Shown piece after piece: positions 54,909-64,000 of a stretch of DNA of 64,000 nt; position 1 is the stretch's first letter, and the number at the start of each line of letters is the position of its first letter. Position numbers and translations under genes: made by a program. This DNA is from Tethya wilhelma. Taxonomy: Eukaryota; Porifera; Demospongiae; Tethyida; Tethyidae. The DNA lies in NCBI GenBank assembly GCA_964030475.1, contig CAXIPT010000013.1:1138213-1202212 (forward strand), given 5' to 3'. The notes below the pieces were generated by a model, which had not been told where the DNA came from, did not search any database, and saw only the letters and a list, made by a program, of their open reading frames with translations.

Positions 54909-56360
54909 TTGTTCTCCGAACATAACGTTGGTGGTGTCTGCAGAAAATCCGATAATATTGCTCGCTGGAATGCCATCTCTCTCAAAAAGGACCATTAGTT
55001 CTTGAAATAGGGTTTTGGCGTCACATTGCGATACTTCTACTAAATGGTAAAGAGGGCAATCAGTGCTCATAGACTCAAGATCATACACTCTTGTAACCAC
55101 TGCTAATTCTTTGGATGTGGAGACATCTGTGGTCTCATCAATAATCACGGAAAAATGTGAATTCTCTACAAGCTCTTGGTGAAAGTGGGGAGCCAAGGCA
55201 TTCCTGATAATACATTTGGTCTTCGTGCACTTGGATTTAAACTGACTGGCTATCTTAGAATTTGGACATATCTTAGGCAAAAGCTCAGTGAAGTGATCCA
55301 TGATATTAAGACAAGTTATGTTCACTGATAAATCCAGCCATGTGGATCTCAGCATCACGAACATTGCCCTCAATTGAACGATCAACCAGCATACTAGTAA
55401 TACGTCCCAATGTAGGATCAACAAGAGCACTTACTCTTTGCGTATGGTACGCAGTATCATTTTGCTTTTGCAGAGCAGTCATGCTTGCAGCTTGCTCTCT
55501 GCTGCAGACAGTACAGAGAGCTTTGTTTGGCTTGTTTTTCAGTGGTTTGGCAATTCTTGAATGCTGGTTCTCTCTCCCACGCACTGCGATACTTCTGTTT
55601 GTATTGCCTCTTGGGTTGAAGCTGAGTGGAGAAAAATTAATACAGTAGCATCAAGTGTGATCCATTTACTGCTGTCACGTGTCAGCAGACCATAAGCTAA
55701 CCTTCGCTTTCTTCCTGGGTGGTTTGGGTAGAGCAGCATCGTTACATGCAGGGCCGGCGGCATAGGTGCGGCAGCTACGGCCATGGCCGTACCTATTTTG
55801 GAAGATTAAGCTTCTTAAAAGTAAAAGATCTTACTTTGCTTTGATCCTGCTCTTTTGTGCTGTGTAAATTATAAGCTTTCAACTGCTACGTACGCGCGCT
55901 CAGTCAGAGTCGTTTTCACTTTAATCCTCTTGTTAACGCACACCTGTTACACCGGTCCACCTCTTTCGGTAGCCCCTCCCACTTATTCTACGTAGCGCTA
56001 TAAGCTTATTGTGCTGATTACGCTTGAATGTACATGTCCTGAGCTAGAGCAGACTGCTAAGCCAGTCATTCTTACGAAGTTAGGTCACTCTTATCTCAGC
56101 AGAATCAAGTCAACAAATCTATACGACTGAAGAATTGGAAACTAAGACTGTAATATGCCTCAGAATGCCCCAGAATTCACCTTAGAATGTGCAAAATGCA
56201 AAATTTTTCTGGGGGGGCATGCCCCCAGACCCCCTAGCTTGAGGCCGTAGCACTCATACTGAGGAGGCTCCGGGCCTGCGTTAGCCTCAGTTTCAGAATC
56301 CGTCTCAGCCTCCGAACTACTCTGGCTGCTGAAAAGCTCTTCATTATTTATGCATGATCA
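54909..56360 (-). pseudogene. hAT transposase, N-terminal half
   Basis: Minus strand: an acidic start (FSSQSSSEAETDSETEA), a MITE, LPKPPRKKAK, a BED-like KALCTVCSREQAA, FKSKCTKTKCIIRNALAPHF, SHFSVIIDETTDVSTSKELA (catalytic Asp region), IIGFSADTTNVMFGEQN, ending at the breakpoint. The remainder is at 51238-52464 on the other strand. Frameshifts at about 55320 and 55580. Confidence 0.85.
55749..56278. mobile_element. MITE (CAGGGCCGG ends) in the hAT gene
   Basis: CAGGGCCGGCGG on the left, CTCCGGGCCTG on the right. The interior has GGCCATGGCC and GGGGGGGCATGCCCCC palindromes. CGTTA occurs near both flanks. It interrupts the N-terminal acidic coding region. Confidence 0.7.
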
Positions 56361-56483
56361 GCAAGAGACGTACTAAAAGAGACATAAACCAGTTCATGTC
56401 TGAACCGCACAGCCATCTGAGTCACGTGCAGCTGGTCACCTGACTCCCACGTGGTCTAATTGACCTCTAGCTCTCTTGGCAAT

Positions 56484-57459
56484 GGGTACTTATAAAACCA
56501 GGAACGGGAAATAAGGAAATGGGAAACAAGGAAATGGAGAAATGAAGAAATGAGGAAATGAGTGATTTGGTTACAATGGTAGCTGTGTAGAAGTTTGATA
56601 AATACACTCAGAATATTAGCTAAGCTACAGAGTACTCGAGTACACATCTAGCCTACGTGTCTTGTGAGCAAAACAAAGATCACAGACTGAGTGTGGTGCT
56701 TGAAAGATTGTTGCCCATGCAATAATTTCTATATAATGTGCACCTTTCTCTCCAAAATCATGCTGCTGAAGCAAAGAAGATACGATTAGTGATGATGCAA
56801 ACCATCCGTGAGTTAAGTCTGGACGTATTGAAGACATCTACGCTGAAATCTAACTGTCAGCTTGACGATGAGCTATATGATCTCAACTAGTGTCATGGGC
56901 CAGACACTCAGTACCTTCAATTCAGTATAAACATTGACTAAGTACACATAATTTGAACTTTGAACAAAGACGGTCATCTCTGAAGGTTATATCTCGACCA
57001 GGAGTGTTACTGTACTATGTCATTAGTAAAGCCACATCTCAACACTTGATGATTGCACAGGGCTACCATCAATTCATGACCGCATGCATTTCCACTGACG
57101 GTGGTCCATTGTACTCAGCTTAGAAGCCTGCTGTTTGGTAGCCTCTACCAGTCTATGCGTTTGGTTCAGTTGCAGAGTTGAGTGTTTACTCCTCCTCTTT
57201 GTGCTTTTAATCATGTTTTTGTTTAGTATTAATTTCGCGACATGTTCAATCACAATCATAATAGCTATATATTATCAGATAATAGTCATACTGTGACAGC
57301 AAATTATATAATCACTCATTCCAGCAAAAGAAAAATGGTGCTCAATATAGCACAGCCTGCCAGGAACCTGATATCACTCCATTTCCTCATTCAGTCTTCA
57401 TTTCCTCATTTCCTATTTCCCATTTCCTCATTTCCCGTTCCTGGTTTTATAAGTACCCC
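56484..57459. mobile_element. 976-bp element with 8-bp TSD TTGGCAAT
   Basis: Ends GGGTACTTATAAAACCAGGA (left) and its inverse (right), followed by inverted GGAAATGAGGAAATG repeats. Perfect 8-bp duplication TTGGCAAT at 56476-56483 and 57460-57467. Non-coding, hAT type by TSD. Nested in the 5' part of the hAT element. Confidence 0.92.
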
Positions 57460-57699
57460 TTGGCAATTGGATTCATGGAGGTCATTCGGATCATTTTGCT
57501 GCTGCTCAGCGCGCGCTGCGCCAGTGTCAGTGACGTCAGCTCCATCCAATTTTGCATGAAGGATGCAAATGGAGTTGTTCACAGAAAGTTCACCAAACTT
57601 GACAAATATTCACAGAAAGTTCATAGATACTGTATAGTTCATAAAAAAGTTCAGCAAGAGGAGGAATGTTCATAGATATGTGAACATTGTTCACAATAT

Positions 57700-57709
57700 G
57701 GCAACACTG
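57700..57709. repeat. hAT element terminus
   Basis: GGCAACACTG, preceded by six GTTCACA/GTTCATA subterminal motifs (57570-57690). The matching end is at 52589-52598 in the same, not inverted, orientation because of the internal inversion. TGTATAAA follows here; the other end is flanked by TTTTACAT, i.e. nearly the same 8-mer inverted with one base lost. Confidence 0.85.
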
Positions 57710-57722
57710 TGTATAAATCCAG

Positions 57723-58071
57723 CTAGCCTCGTCCCCAGGCCCAAAAGAGGGCTTGGTATCTATTGACTGCGCATGCGCCAGTTTGTACCCAAAATCTGGG
57801 TACATCGTAAATTTCACCGTAAAATTATCCGTATACTCTGTTGACTGGATTACGTCATAGGTTTTTTCGAAGCGATAGGCACAGAAAAGCTAAACGAAAG
57901 CTTTTTTCTTTCCAAGCACTTACTTGATATATTTCCAGAAGAAAAGAGTGAAAAAGCAGCAGTAGCCAATCCAGGTAGGACTGTAGATCAATTTCTTTTT
58001 GCTACGAATACGCGCATGCGCAGTCAATAGAAACCAGGCCCTCTTTTTTGGGGGGCCTGGGAACGAGGCTA
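57723..58071. mobile_element. MITE with NRF1-like termini and 8-bp TSD
   Basis: TIR CTAGCCTCGTCCCCAGGCC on the left, inverse on the right. Perfect duplication AAATCCAG at 57715-57722 and 58072-58079. Both TIRs carry GCGCATGCGC (57769-57778, 58012-58021). It sits between the hAT element and the right TIR of transposon copy 2. Confidence 0.9.
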
Positions 58072-58079
58072 AAATCCAG

Positions 58080-58163
58080 CGTACTCTGGTACTTGTTCTT
58101 TCCCACAGGTGGGTGTGGTACATAGCACTTTTTGTTACGCGCCATAAAGTATTTAGAGCTTAT
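58080..58163 (+). repeat. Right TIR remnant of transposon copy 2
   Basis: GTACTTGTTCTTTCCCACAG through TAGAGCTTA matches the inner 80 bp of the 14345-14465 TIR, then diverges. The element's outer end is therefore lost. Duplicated at 59457-59540. Confidence 0.85.
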
Positions 58164-58201
58164 ATCTATGGTCTGACAACCATTCAAGTCCTATCTTGTT
58201 A

Positions 58202-58265
58202 GCTCACTTTTTTACGATTTGGCCATTCCCATTACATTTCTAATGTTTTTTTGTGCTTGTTCAAT
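58202..58265. repeat. Module C edge fragment
   Basis: TTTTTTACGATTTGGCCATTC and CATTACATTTCTAATGTTTTT match the outer arm of the family A foldback. Duplicated at 59579-59642. Confidence 0.75.
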
Positions 58266-58762
58266 TTGAATGAATCCCACTATGCAACGAGAAGCCCCGC
58301 GACCTTTGACCCGCGCTTAACCCTGTGACTACGGAATTTTACTTGAACAAACTCTGCACCGTGCTAATGAAGCTACTATCTTTTTCTGGCACAATAATTA
58401 TAGCTACATCCCCAGATGCCTTTAAGAGCCAAATTCACCAACTTATGGCTCCGGATCCATGCAACCCTTTCTGTATACTCAAGTTATATCTCAGTAGATA
58501 CCTACCCCTTTATCATCAACGTTCCTCTCCTCAGTTATAATGTCAACTTTTAATTCACTTATCATACTAACTTACTGAGGTGACTGCATGTCCATTATTA
58601 GCCCTTCTGTGCTATTTAGTCATGCCGCCACACCTGTATGCTCATGCTATTGTTTTAATTTGAAAAAGAAAGATAAAACAAACAAACAAACCAACAAAAG
58701 TTCAGTTGATTATATACTAGAATATACAACCCTGGACTAGACTGATAAATGATAATGACTCT

Positions 58763-58990
58763 GTGAAGAAGTTTATCCCTCTAATCGTGTCTCTAACGGT
58801 TGGTTTTAGGGTCAGAGGTGGTGAGCCTGGTATGGATATTGAGTCTGCTGAGGATGATGATAGCCTATATAGATCCCTATTGCACTTAGAACTCGTTCAA
58901 AAACTTTCAATCTTCTTCCTCATTGTGCTTCTATTTGTCCTGTTCCATATTTTGTACCTCAGTCCTAGTGGCGTAGAAAAGCAATTATAG
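58763..58990 (+). CDS. Small ORF with a membrane segment (unit 1)
   Basis: 75 codons: PLIVSLTVGFRVRGGEPGMD, an acidic stretch ESAEDDDSLYR, then a strongly hydrophobic LSIFFLIVLLFVLFHILYL and a stop. It could be the last exon of a single-pass membrane protein (GGTTTTAG before GGTCAG is a possible acceptor). An identical protein is at 60140-60367. Family not recognised. Confidence 0.35.
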   Translation: MKKFIPLIVSLTVGFRVRGGEPGMDIESAEDDDSLYRSLLHLELVQKLSIFFLIVLLFVLFHILYLSPSGVEKQL

Positions 58991-59345
58991 AAATAATAAC
59001 ATATAATTGTGGTTTATGGACCAAATGACATTATGACTATAATTATTATTTATCATCATTGGGAATGTCCAAGCTGTTCAGTTTTACTTCGTTAGCTGCT
59101 TCAGTCCCAGGCAAATTTAAAAAGTCAGAGAATATAGCTCAATATGCATAGCTATCAATGTTGGTATCAAGTATATGCAGACAGTTTTGAAATCAACTGA
59201 GAAAAGTGAATCAGACTCATATACAAGTGGCCCCAATGTTTCTCATGCATGCATACAGTATATATATGTAGCTAACTAAAAATTAAACCACATGAGATTC
59301 TTCTGATGGCATGCATAGTACTCTAAGGATTTGCTTTCTTATTGT

Positions 59346-60721
59346 ATCCAGGTAGGACTGTAGATCAATTTCTTTTTGCTACGAATACGCGCATGCGCAG
59401 TCAATAGAAACCAGGCCCTCTTTTTTGGGGGGCCTGGGAACGAGGCTAAAATCCAGCGTACTCTGGTACTTGTTCTTTCCCACAGGTGGGTGTGGTACAT
59501 AGCACTTTTTGTTACGCGCCATAAAGTATTTAGAGCTTATATCTATGGTCTGACAACCATTCAAGTCCTATCTTGTTAGCTCACTTTTTTACGATTTGGC
59601 CATTCCCATTACATTTCTAATGTTTTTTTGTGCTTGTTCAATTTGAATGAATCCCACTATGCAACGAGAAGCCCCGCGACCTTTGACCCGCGCTTAACCC
59701 TGTGACTACGGAATTTTACTTGAACAAACTCTGCACCGTGCTAATGAAGCTACTATCTTTTTCTGGCACAATAATTATAGCTACATCCCCAGATGCCTTT
59801 AAGAGCCAAATTCACCAACTTATGGCTCCGGATCCATGCAACCCTTTCTGTATACTCAAGTTATATCTCAGTAGATACCTACCCCTTTATCATCAACGTT
59901 CCTCTCCTCAGTTATAATGTCAACTTTTAATTCACTTATCATACTAACTTACTGAGGTGACTGCATGTCCATTATTAGCCCTTCTGTGCTATTTAGTCAT
60001 GCCGCCACACCTGTATGCTCATGCTATTGTTTTAATTTGAAAAAGAAAGATAAAACAAACAAACAAACCAACAAAAGTTCAGTTGATTATATACTAGAAT
60101 ATACAACCCTGGACTAGACTGATAAATAATAATGACTCTGTGAAGAAGTTTATCCCTCTAATCGTGTCTCTAACGGTTGGTTTTAGGGTCAGAGGTGGTG
60201 AGCCTGGTATGGATATTGAGTCTGCTGAGGATGATGATAGCCTATATAGATCCCTATTGCACTTAGAACTCGTTCAAAAACTTTCAATCTTCTTCCTCAT
60301 TGTGCTTCTATTTGTCCTGTTCCATATTTTGTACCTCAGTCCTAGTGGCGTAGAAAAGCAATTATAGAAATAATAACATATAATTGTGGTTTATGGACCA
60401 AATGACATTATGACTATAATTATTATTTATCATCATTGGGAATGTCCAAGCTGTTCAGTTTTACATCGTTAGCTGCTTCAGTCCCAGGCAAATTTAAAAA
60501 GTCAGAGAATATAGCTCAATATGCATAGCTATCAATGTTGGTATCAAGTATATGCAGACAGTTTTGAAATCAACTGAGAAAAGTGAATCAGACTCATATA
60601 CAAGTGGCCCCAATGTTTCTCATGCATGCATACAGTATATATATGTAGCTAACTAAAAATTAAACCACATGAGATTCTTCTGATGGCATGCATAGTACTC
60701 TAAGGATTTGCTTTCTTATTG
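59346..60721. repeat. 1,377-bp tandem duplication, unit 2
   Basis: Second unit, ending where a CA-rich microsatellite begins. See unit 1. Confidence 0.95.
60140..60367 (+). CDS. Small ORF with a membrane segment (unit 2)
   Basis: Encodes the same 75 residues as 58763-58990, within the duplication. Confidence 0.3.
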   Translation: MKKFIPLIVSLTVGFRVRGGEPGMDIESAEDDDSLYRSLLHLELVQKLSIFFLIVLLFVLFHILYLSPSGVEKQL

Positions 60722-60755
60722 CACACACACTCACACCCACCCACAGTCACACACA

Positions 60756-60798
<43 letters not shown>

Positions 60799-60810
60799 GC
60801 ACATGTGCAC
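60721..60810. repeat. (CA)n microsatellite
   Basis: Imperfect then perfect CA repeat (CACACACTCACACCCACCC, then about 30 CA), ending in ATGTGCACATGTGCACA. Confidence 0.95.
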
Positions 60811-61211
60811 AGATTAAAAGAGACATATACAATTAATGCACCCTGCTGCCTAGTGATAGAATATTCAGTGGCCCAAGCTCTTCTCTTCCTTTCAAATTTT
60901 ATGCAGTATAAAAATATCTTCAGACATAGACACTGAGCACCCTAAGGCCTGATCTGTGTGTGAAGTAGGCCACAAAAAAACAAACCAGTATCTACAGACC
61001 ACTGTGTCTCACTGACTCAAGCTAAACTTGATATATCGTGGCATTATTGTGCCAGATGGCCTTGGAAAATGTTAGTAAGCTTACATTAGCAGTAGAACAG
61101 AATTCTTTACTTACCCTATTAACAATCCATTCTTTTCAGCTATGCTGCAGATTCCTGTGCACATCAACATGATCAATCGAGCTTGACATCCATGTTTTTT
61201 TCCTAAGTAAA

Positions 61212-61292
61212 ATGCCGTAGTCACAGGGTTAATCGCGGGTCAAAGGTCGCGGGGCTTCTCGTTGCATAGTGGGATTCAATTTGAATTGAGCG
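61212..61292 (-). repeat. Inverted partner of 58262-58345
   Basis: The 80-bp block with GACCTTTGACCCGCG and CCCTGTGACTACGG (minus strand here) is almost identical, inverted, to 58262-58345 and 59639-59722. It lies just upstream of the exon at 61389, so the tandem-duplicated region may carry a rearranged copy of this promoter area. Confidence 0.85.
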
Positions 61293-61301
61293 GGTAAATC
61301 T

Positions 61302-61311
61302 GCGCATGCGT
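61302..61311. promoter_or_regulatory. NRF1-like palindrome upstream of an exon
   Basis: GCGCATGCG, close to the NRF1 consensus, about 85 bp before the ATG at 61389. Consistent with a CpG-type metazoan promoter. Binding not demonstrated. Confidence 0.35.
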
Positions 61312-61388
61312 ATTATACGCGTAAAGTCTTACCACGTTTATGTAAAGTCTAGTTATAATGGGGTTATTTTTTATAGTTCAAGAAGCAG

Positions 61389-61488
61389 ATGGAGATTTTC
61401 TTAACGTTTCTGTTTGGTCTATGTGTGATCGCGAACATTGTGAACAGCGATCAACAGGTTTACATTGTGGACACGTACGATGATTACG
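61389..61488 (+). CDS. First exon of a probable secreted or membrane protein
   Basis: ATG at 61389 encodes MEIFLTFLFGLCVIANIVNS, a classical signal peptide (hydrophobic core, small residue at the likely cleavage site). DQQVYIVDTYDDY follows and ends at a G|GTGAGT donor (61489). The context AGCAGATGG and the NRF1-like site upstream support a real start. Later exons were not identified. MITE and telomere-like repeats occupy the following intron. Family unknown. Confidence 0.6.
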
Positions 61489-61629
61489 GTGAGTTTCTCG
61501 TTTAGTTACCGTACATATCTATGATCCGTAACTATTAAATAGCATAATACGTCGTGTCTGGAGTGCCAGTGTCATTAATTATTAAAAAGGGTCCCGTTTT
61601 TTCGGGACCCCCTTTAACTTCGTATCTAA

Positions 61630-61700
61630 ATCTAGCCCATAGCCCTATCCTTAGCCCTAGCCCTAGCCTATTCCCTAGCTGTAATCCCTAACTCACATCC
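61630..61700. repeat. Telomere-like degenerate tract
   Basis: TAGCCCATAGCCCTATCCTT, AGCCCTAGCCCTAGCC and similar, resembling degenerate TTAGGG/CTAGGG, as in the hairpin at 6764-6869. Confidence 0.6.
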
Positions 61701-61771
61701 TAGTTTGAAGGGAGTCTCCAAAGTGCTGATAATTTTGTGTCCCATAGTTGAAGGGGTCCCTATATAATATA

Positions 61772-61984
61772 CCGTATAGCCGGAAAATTTGGCCGATTGG
61801 CGGATGAGACTTAGTACCGCCAAATTAAAATCCGCCAATATTTTTTCGCGCATGTATTCTGCAGCAGCCTTTTTACACGCACACGCATATGATACAGCTC
61901 GCTCCGCCAAATTAAAATCCGCCAAATTCAAACTTAGGCTCAATCCACCAAATTAAATTCTCGCTAAATTTTCCGGCTATACGG
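61772..61984. mobile_element. CCGTATAGC MITE, copy 5
   Basis: 213-bp foldback flanked by TA with ends CCGTATAGCCGGAAAATTTG and inverse. The internal motif is CCGCCAAATT instead of CACGAAAATT. Confidence 0.9.
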
Positions 61985-61989
61985 TAACT

Positions 61990-63060
61990 GGGCCAGGGCT
62001 ACGGGATTGTAAACGGATTGTTTGTCACGCTTCTAACACAAGTACTGCGTGTTGTAAAGGAAGTATTTTGCTAAGCCACACCCATGTATCACCTGAAGTT
62101 CGATCATTTATTGAAAACAGTAAAATCCACTATGAGGAGGTACAAAAGGGTCTCGTGAGCCACCTATTTTGCTGATTCAGCTTAGAGTGTCCAGTATGGC
62201 AAGTAGTACTCTAGCTTAGGCCCTCTAGTTTTCAGGGTTGTCTGCGACTTTCCAAGGCAAATTTGGTACCAAACGATCGAGAATAGTCGAAGAAAGAATC
62301 TGGGCCCCCCTGTCACTTGATTTAAGCAATTCTATTTGTGGCAAGTGGTGATGAAATTATTGGTCAGAGGGATGCAGACTTGCTGAAGCACTTAAGTGGC
62401 AGCCAAACTGATTTTCTGGCCTATGCAGAAGCTGGAAAAGCTAATATGTTTAAAAAGCTTGCAATATTTAGTCGCTAAAGTCATGCGCTCAATGGAATGC
62501 AATTAAATAACGTGAATTTCACTGAAATCAGGTGAATTTTTATACTCTCGTACCTTCTCTGGAATCCACACCTCAAAAGCAGATTAATATTTGATCTTGA
62601 TATATGCATTTATTATGAAATGTCATGTTGTACTAATACTGTACTGTTAAGCTAAAAATAATGGCTAATCTTCCTTCTTCAGTGCTGTTTTTGAAGTCTT
62701 GCTAAGTAAATTTTGACATTGCATAATACACAAAAAAATCAACTTTTTTGTCCAGATTTTTACACAAACTGGTAGCACCAATCGATATCTAGTTATACTG
62801 AACACGCTATCTTTTCACTGACTTCCATTCTTCAGCCTATCGCATCTATTTTAACACAAACTAGAATGATCGAAGAACCATGAATGAGGTATACCTACTT
62901 CCACTTACTGTTATTCTTTGAAAATGATCGCTCCTCAACGGTAATGTTCATGTTAATGTTTTCTGTGGGGCCATTTTGCCCAACAGTGGGCATGTGCACT
63001 TTCACATTTACCTGAAGTAGTTCAATCTCTATTTTGAAGATATTAATCTCAAAATTTTAG
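61990..63060. other. Stretch without secure genes
   Basis: A short open segment at about 62370-62478 (LLKHLSGSQTDFLAYAEAGK, then ANMFKKLAIFSR and stop) has a possible acceptor before it and might be a terminal exon. Otherwise nothing identified. Confidence 0.35.
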
Positions 63061-63069
63061 CCTGGGCTA

Positions 63070-63380
63070 CAGTCCATCTGTTTTAAGAATGCTGCTGGAA
63101 GTGAAATACCGTAGATTGGGAAATTTTGGCTGCTATTAATTTTTGCTTGTTTAATTTTTGCACATTTAATTTTCGGCACTTCGACCAATTTTGTAAAAGA
63201 TTGCCATAAAATTTTTGCTACTTGCACACGTGGCAAAAAAATTTTTAACAGTGAAAATTTCCAGATCTACTGTAATGAGATTCATGCAATACTTTTCATA
63301 TGCAGCAAATAGCTAACTTTTGATTGGTAAGGTGTAGGAAGCTGGAAAAGCAACCATAAGAACGGGGAGAATTCCTTCAT
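63070..63380 (-). pseudogene. Relic of the second THAP-transposase subfamily
   Basis: Homologous in reverse to 44310-44450 (shared TGAGATTCATGCAATACTTT, ATAGCTAACTTTTGAYTGGT, GGAAAAGCAACCA). Too short to show a catalytic residue. A MITE (63109-63272) interrupts it. Confidence 0.7.
63109..63272. mobile_element. CCGTAGAT MITE, diverged copy 6
   Basis: 164 bp, ends CCGTAGATTGGGAAATTTT and AAATTTCCAGATCTACTG, flanked by TA. The uninterrupted site GAAATAATGAGATTC is seen (reverse strand) at about 44410, confirming TA-targeted insertion. The internal motif is TTTTTGC / GCAAAAA-like. Confidence 0.85.
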
Positions 63381-63547
63381 TGTGCTAGTAATTGTACAGA
63401 TTCATTCTGGTGCTAAGATGTTCAAGCAATAGTATGGTTGTATGGTGGCAGGGCAAGTTGCGCTAGCCGATTTGTACCAAAGTTTCTCCTCTGGAGGAAT
63501 GGACAACTCGAGCCTGGCACCCAAAGTTTTTTAACGCGTCCACGACA

Positions 63548-63739
63548 ATGTCATGCAAAGTTGAGAGAAATAAGCACGAGCTAATATCTATGAGCTGTGA
63601 AGTTCAAGTTGATGAAGCCGTTTCTAGTATTGGACAATGTATTGAATTCAATGTGACTGGAGAGGAGAGTGCAATAGCAGGGCCCAGTTCAAGTTCTTTC
63701 ACGATTCTTATTCAAGGCTCCAGGAAAAGAATATGTTGA
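63548..63739 (+). CDS. Unrecognised ORF at the right edge
   Basis: 63 codons, MSCKVERNKHELISMSCEVQ then VDEAVSSIGQCIEFNVTGEE and a Ser-rich tail. No domain recognised. It could be transposon linker sequence, since a transposase relic is adjacent. Confidence 0.25.
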   Translation: MSCKVERNKHELISMSCEVQVDEAVSSIGQCIEFNVTGEESAIAGPSSSSFTILIQGSRKRIC

Positions 63740-64000
63740 CAAACACCAAATATGTGTACATACAGTGTGTATCAGAAGGGAAGGAAAAAAATCCTAATTT
63801 GAAAAAAAATGCCTCCTGGTGTTGTAGAGTCTCAGTCAGTCTTGAAGAAGCATAAATACCAACATTGTTATTAGCTGTACATAACATTTGTAAGACTCGG
63901 TTTATGTAAAGGGATTTTTAACAATACTATTATTAATCTTGCTGTCTTGGCATATTATAAGCATGTTTTAATGAATCTAAGGCATGACAGAGCTGATGAT

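Larger units (their letters stand above)
57969..59345. repeat. 1,377-bp tandem duplication, unit 1
   Basis: Repeated at 59346-60721 with only isolated substitutions (for example AATGATA versus AATAATA). No N at the junction. It includes half of the NRF1-type MITE, a transposon TIR remnant and a module C edge. Confidence 0.95.

Noticed and set aside
1..64000. tRNA, rRNA or riboswitch genes
   Set aside because: I saw no convincing cloverleaf with A and B boxes or rRNA segments by eye; a tRNAscan or Rfam run would be needed to exclude them.

Overview
This is AT-rich eukaryotic DNA, clearly from an animal. It has GT-AG introns, a tyrosine-kinase fragment, THAP zinc fingers, a secreted-protein first exon, and a large number of degenerate transposons. 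The mix (metazoan CACTA, BEL/Pao, a DIRS-type gag, pogo, hAT, and THAP/YqaJ elements) fits a marine invertebrate. My guess is a demosponge such as Amphimedon, but nothing here proves the species. Short N runs at 1904-1906, 7702, 17014-17024, 27165 and 33383 mark assembly joins. Two of them coincide with apparent tandem duplications that are probably artefacts.

Layout. 0-2.3 kb: an unrecognised multi-exon gene (or two) on the minus strand. 2.7-6.4 kb: a broken CACTA (EnSpm) transposase. 6.7-7.1 kb: a hairpin with telomere-like DNA and a minisatellite. 7.7-9.3 kb: the 3' half of a BEL/Pao polyprotein. 10.2-14.5 kb: a complete two-gene DNA transposon with 120-bp inverted ends. It carries a SWIM/YqaJ-nuclease/PHD gene (+) convergent with a THAP/coiled-coil/DDE_Tnp_4 transposase (-), and a tyrosine-kinase exon fragment has replaced THAP exon 1. 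14.6-29 kb: nested non-autonomous elements, a DIRS-like gag relic and pogo/Tigger relics. 29-39.5 kb: 18-bp TTACC-type minisatellites linked to an interspersed repeat, plus a possible host gene that appears twice across an N. 40.5-41.4 kb: an inverted tandem array. 43-45.5 kb: a second, diverged THAP-transposase/YqaJ pair, again convergent. 47.7-58.2 kb: a nest in which a third copy of the two-gene transposon received a hAT element, several MITEs inserted, and about 3.67 kb was then inverted, leaving the hAT ends in direct orientation. 58-60.7 kb: a near-identical 1,377-bp tandem duplication. 61.4 kb: a likely host first exon with signal peptide. 61.7-63.3 kb: more MITEs and transposase relics.

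The strongest biological theme is the repeated pairing of a YqaJ-type exonuclease gene with a THAP-DDE transposase. It is found three times, convergent in two copies and convergent in the third once its inversion is accounted for. This resembles what I recall as ISL2EU transposons. A second theme is one palindromic MITE family (TIR CCGTATAGC, TA target). For two copies the empty site is visible inside the window, and each copy has its own internally homogenised AATTTT-linker motif. Nearly all transposon genes here are pseudogenes. Credible host coding is limited to the left-end gene, the 31.9-35.3 kb candidate, an exon at 41.4 kb and the exon at 61.4 kb.
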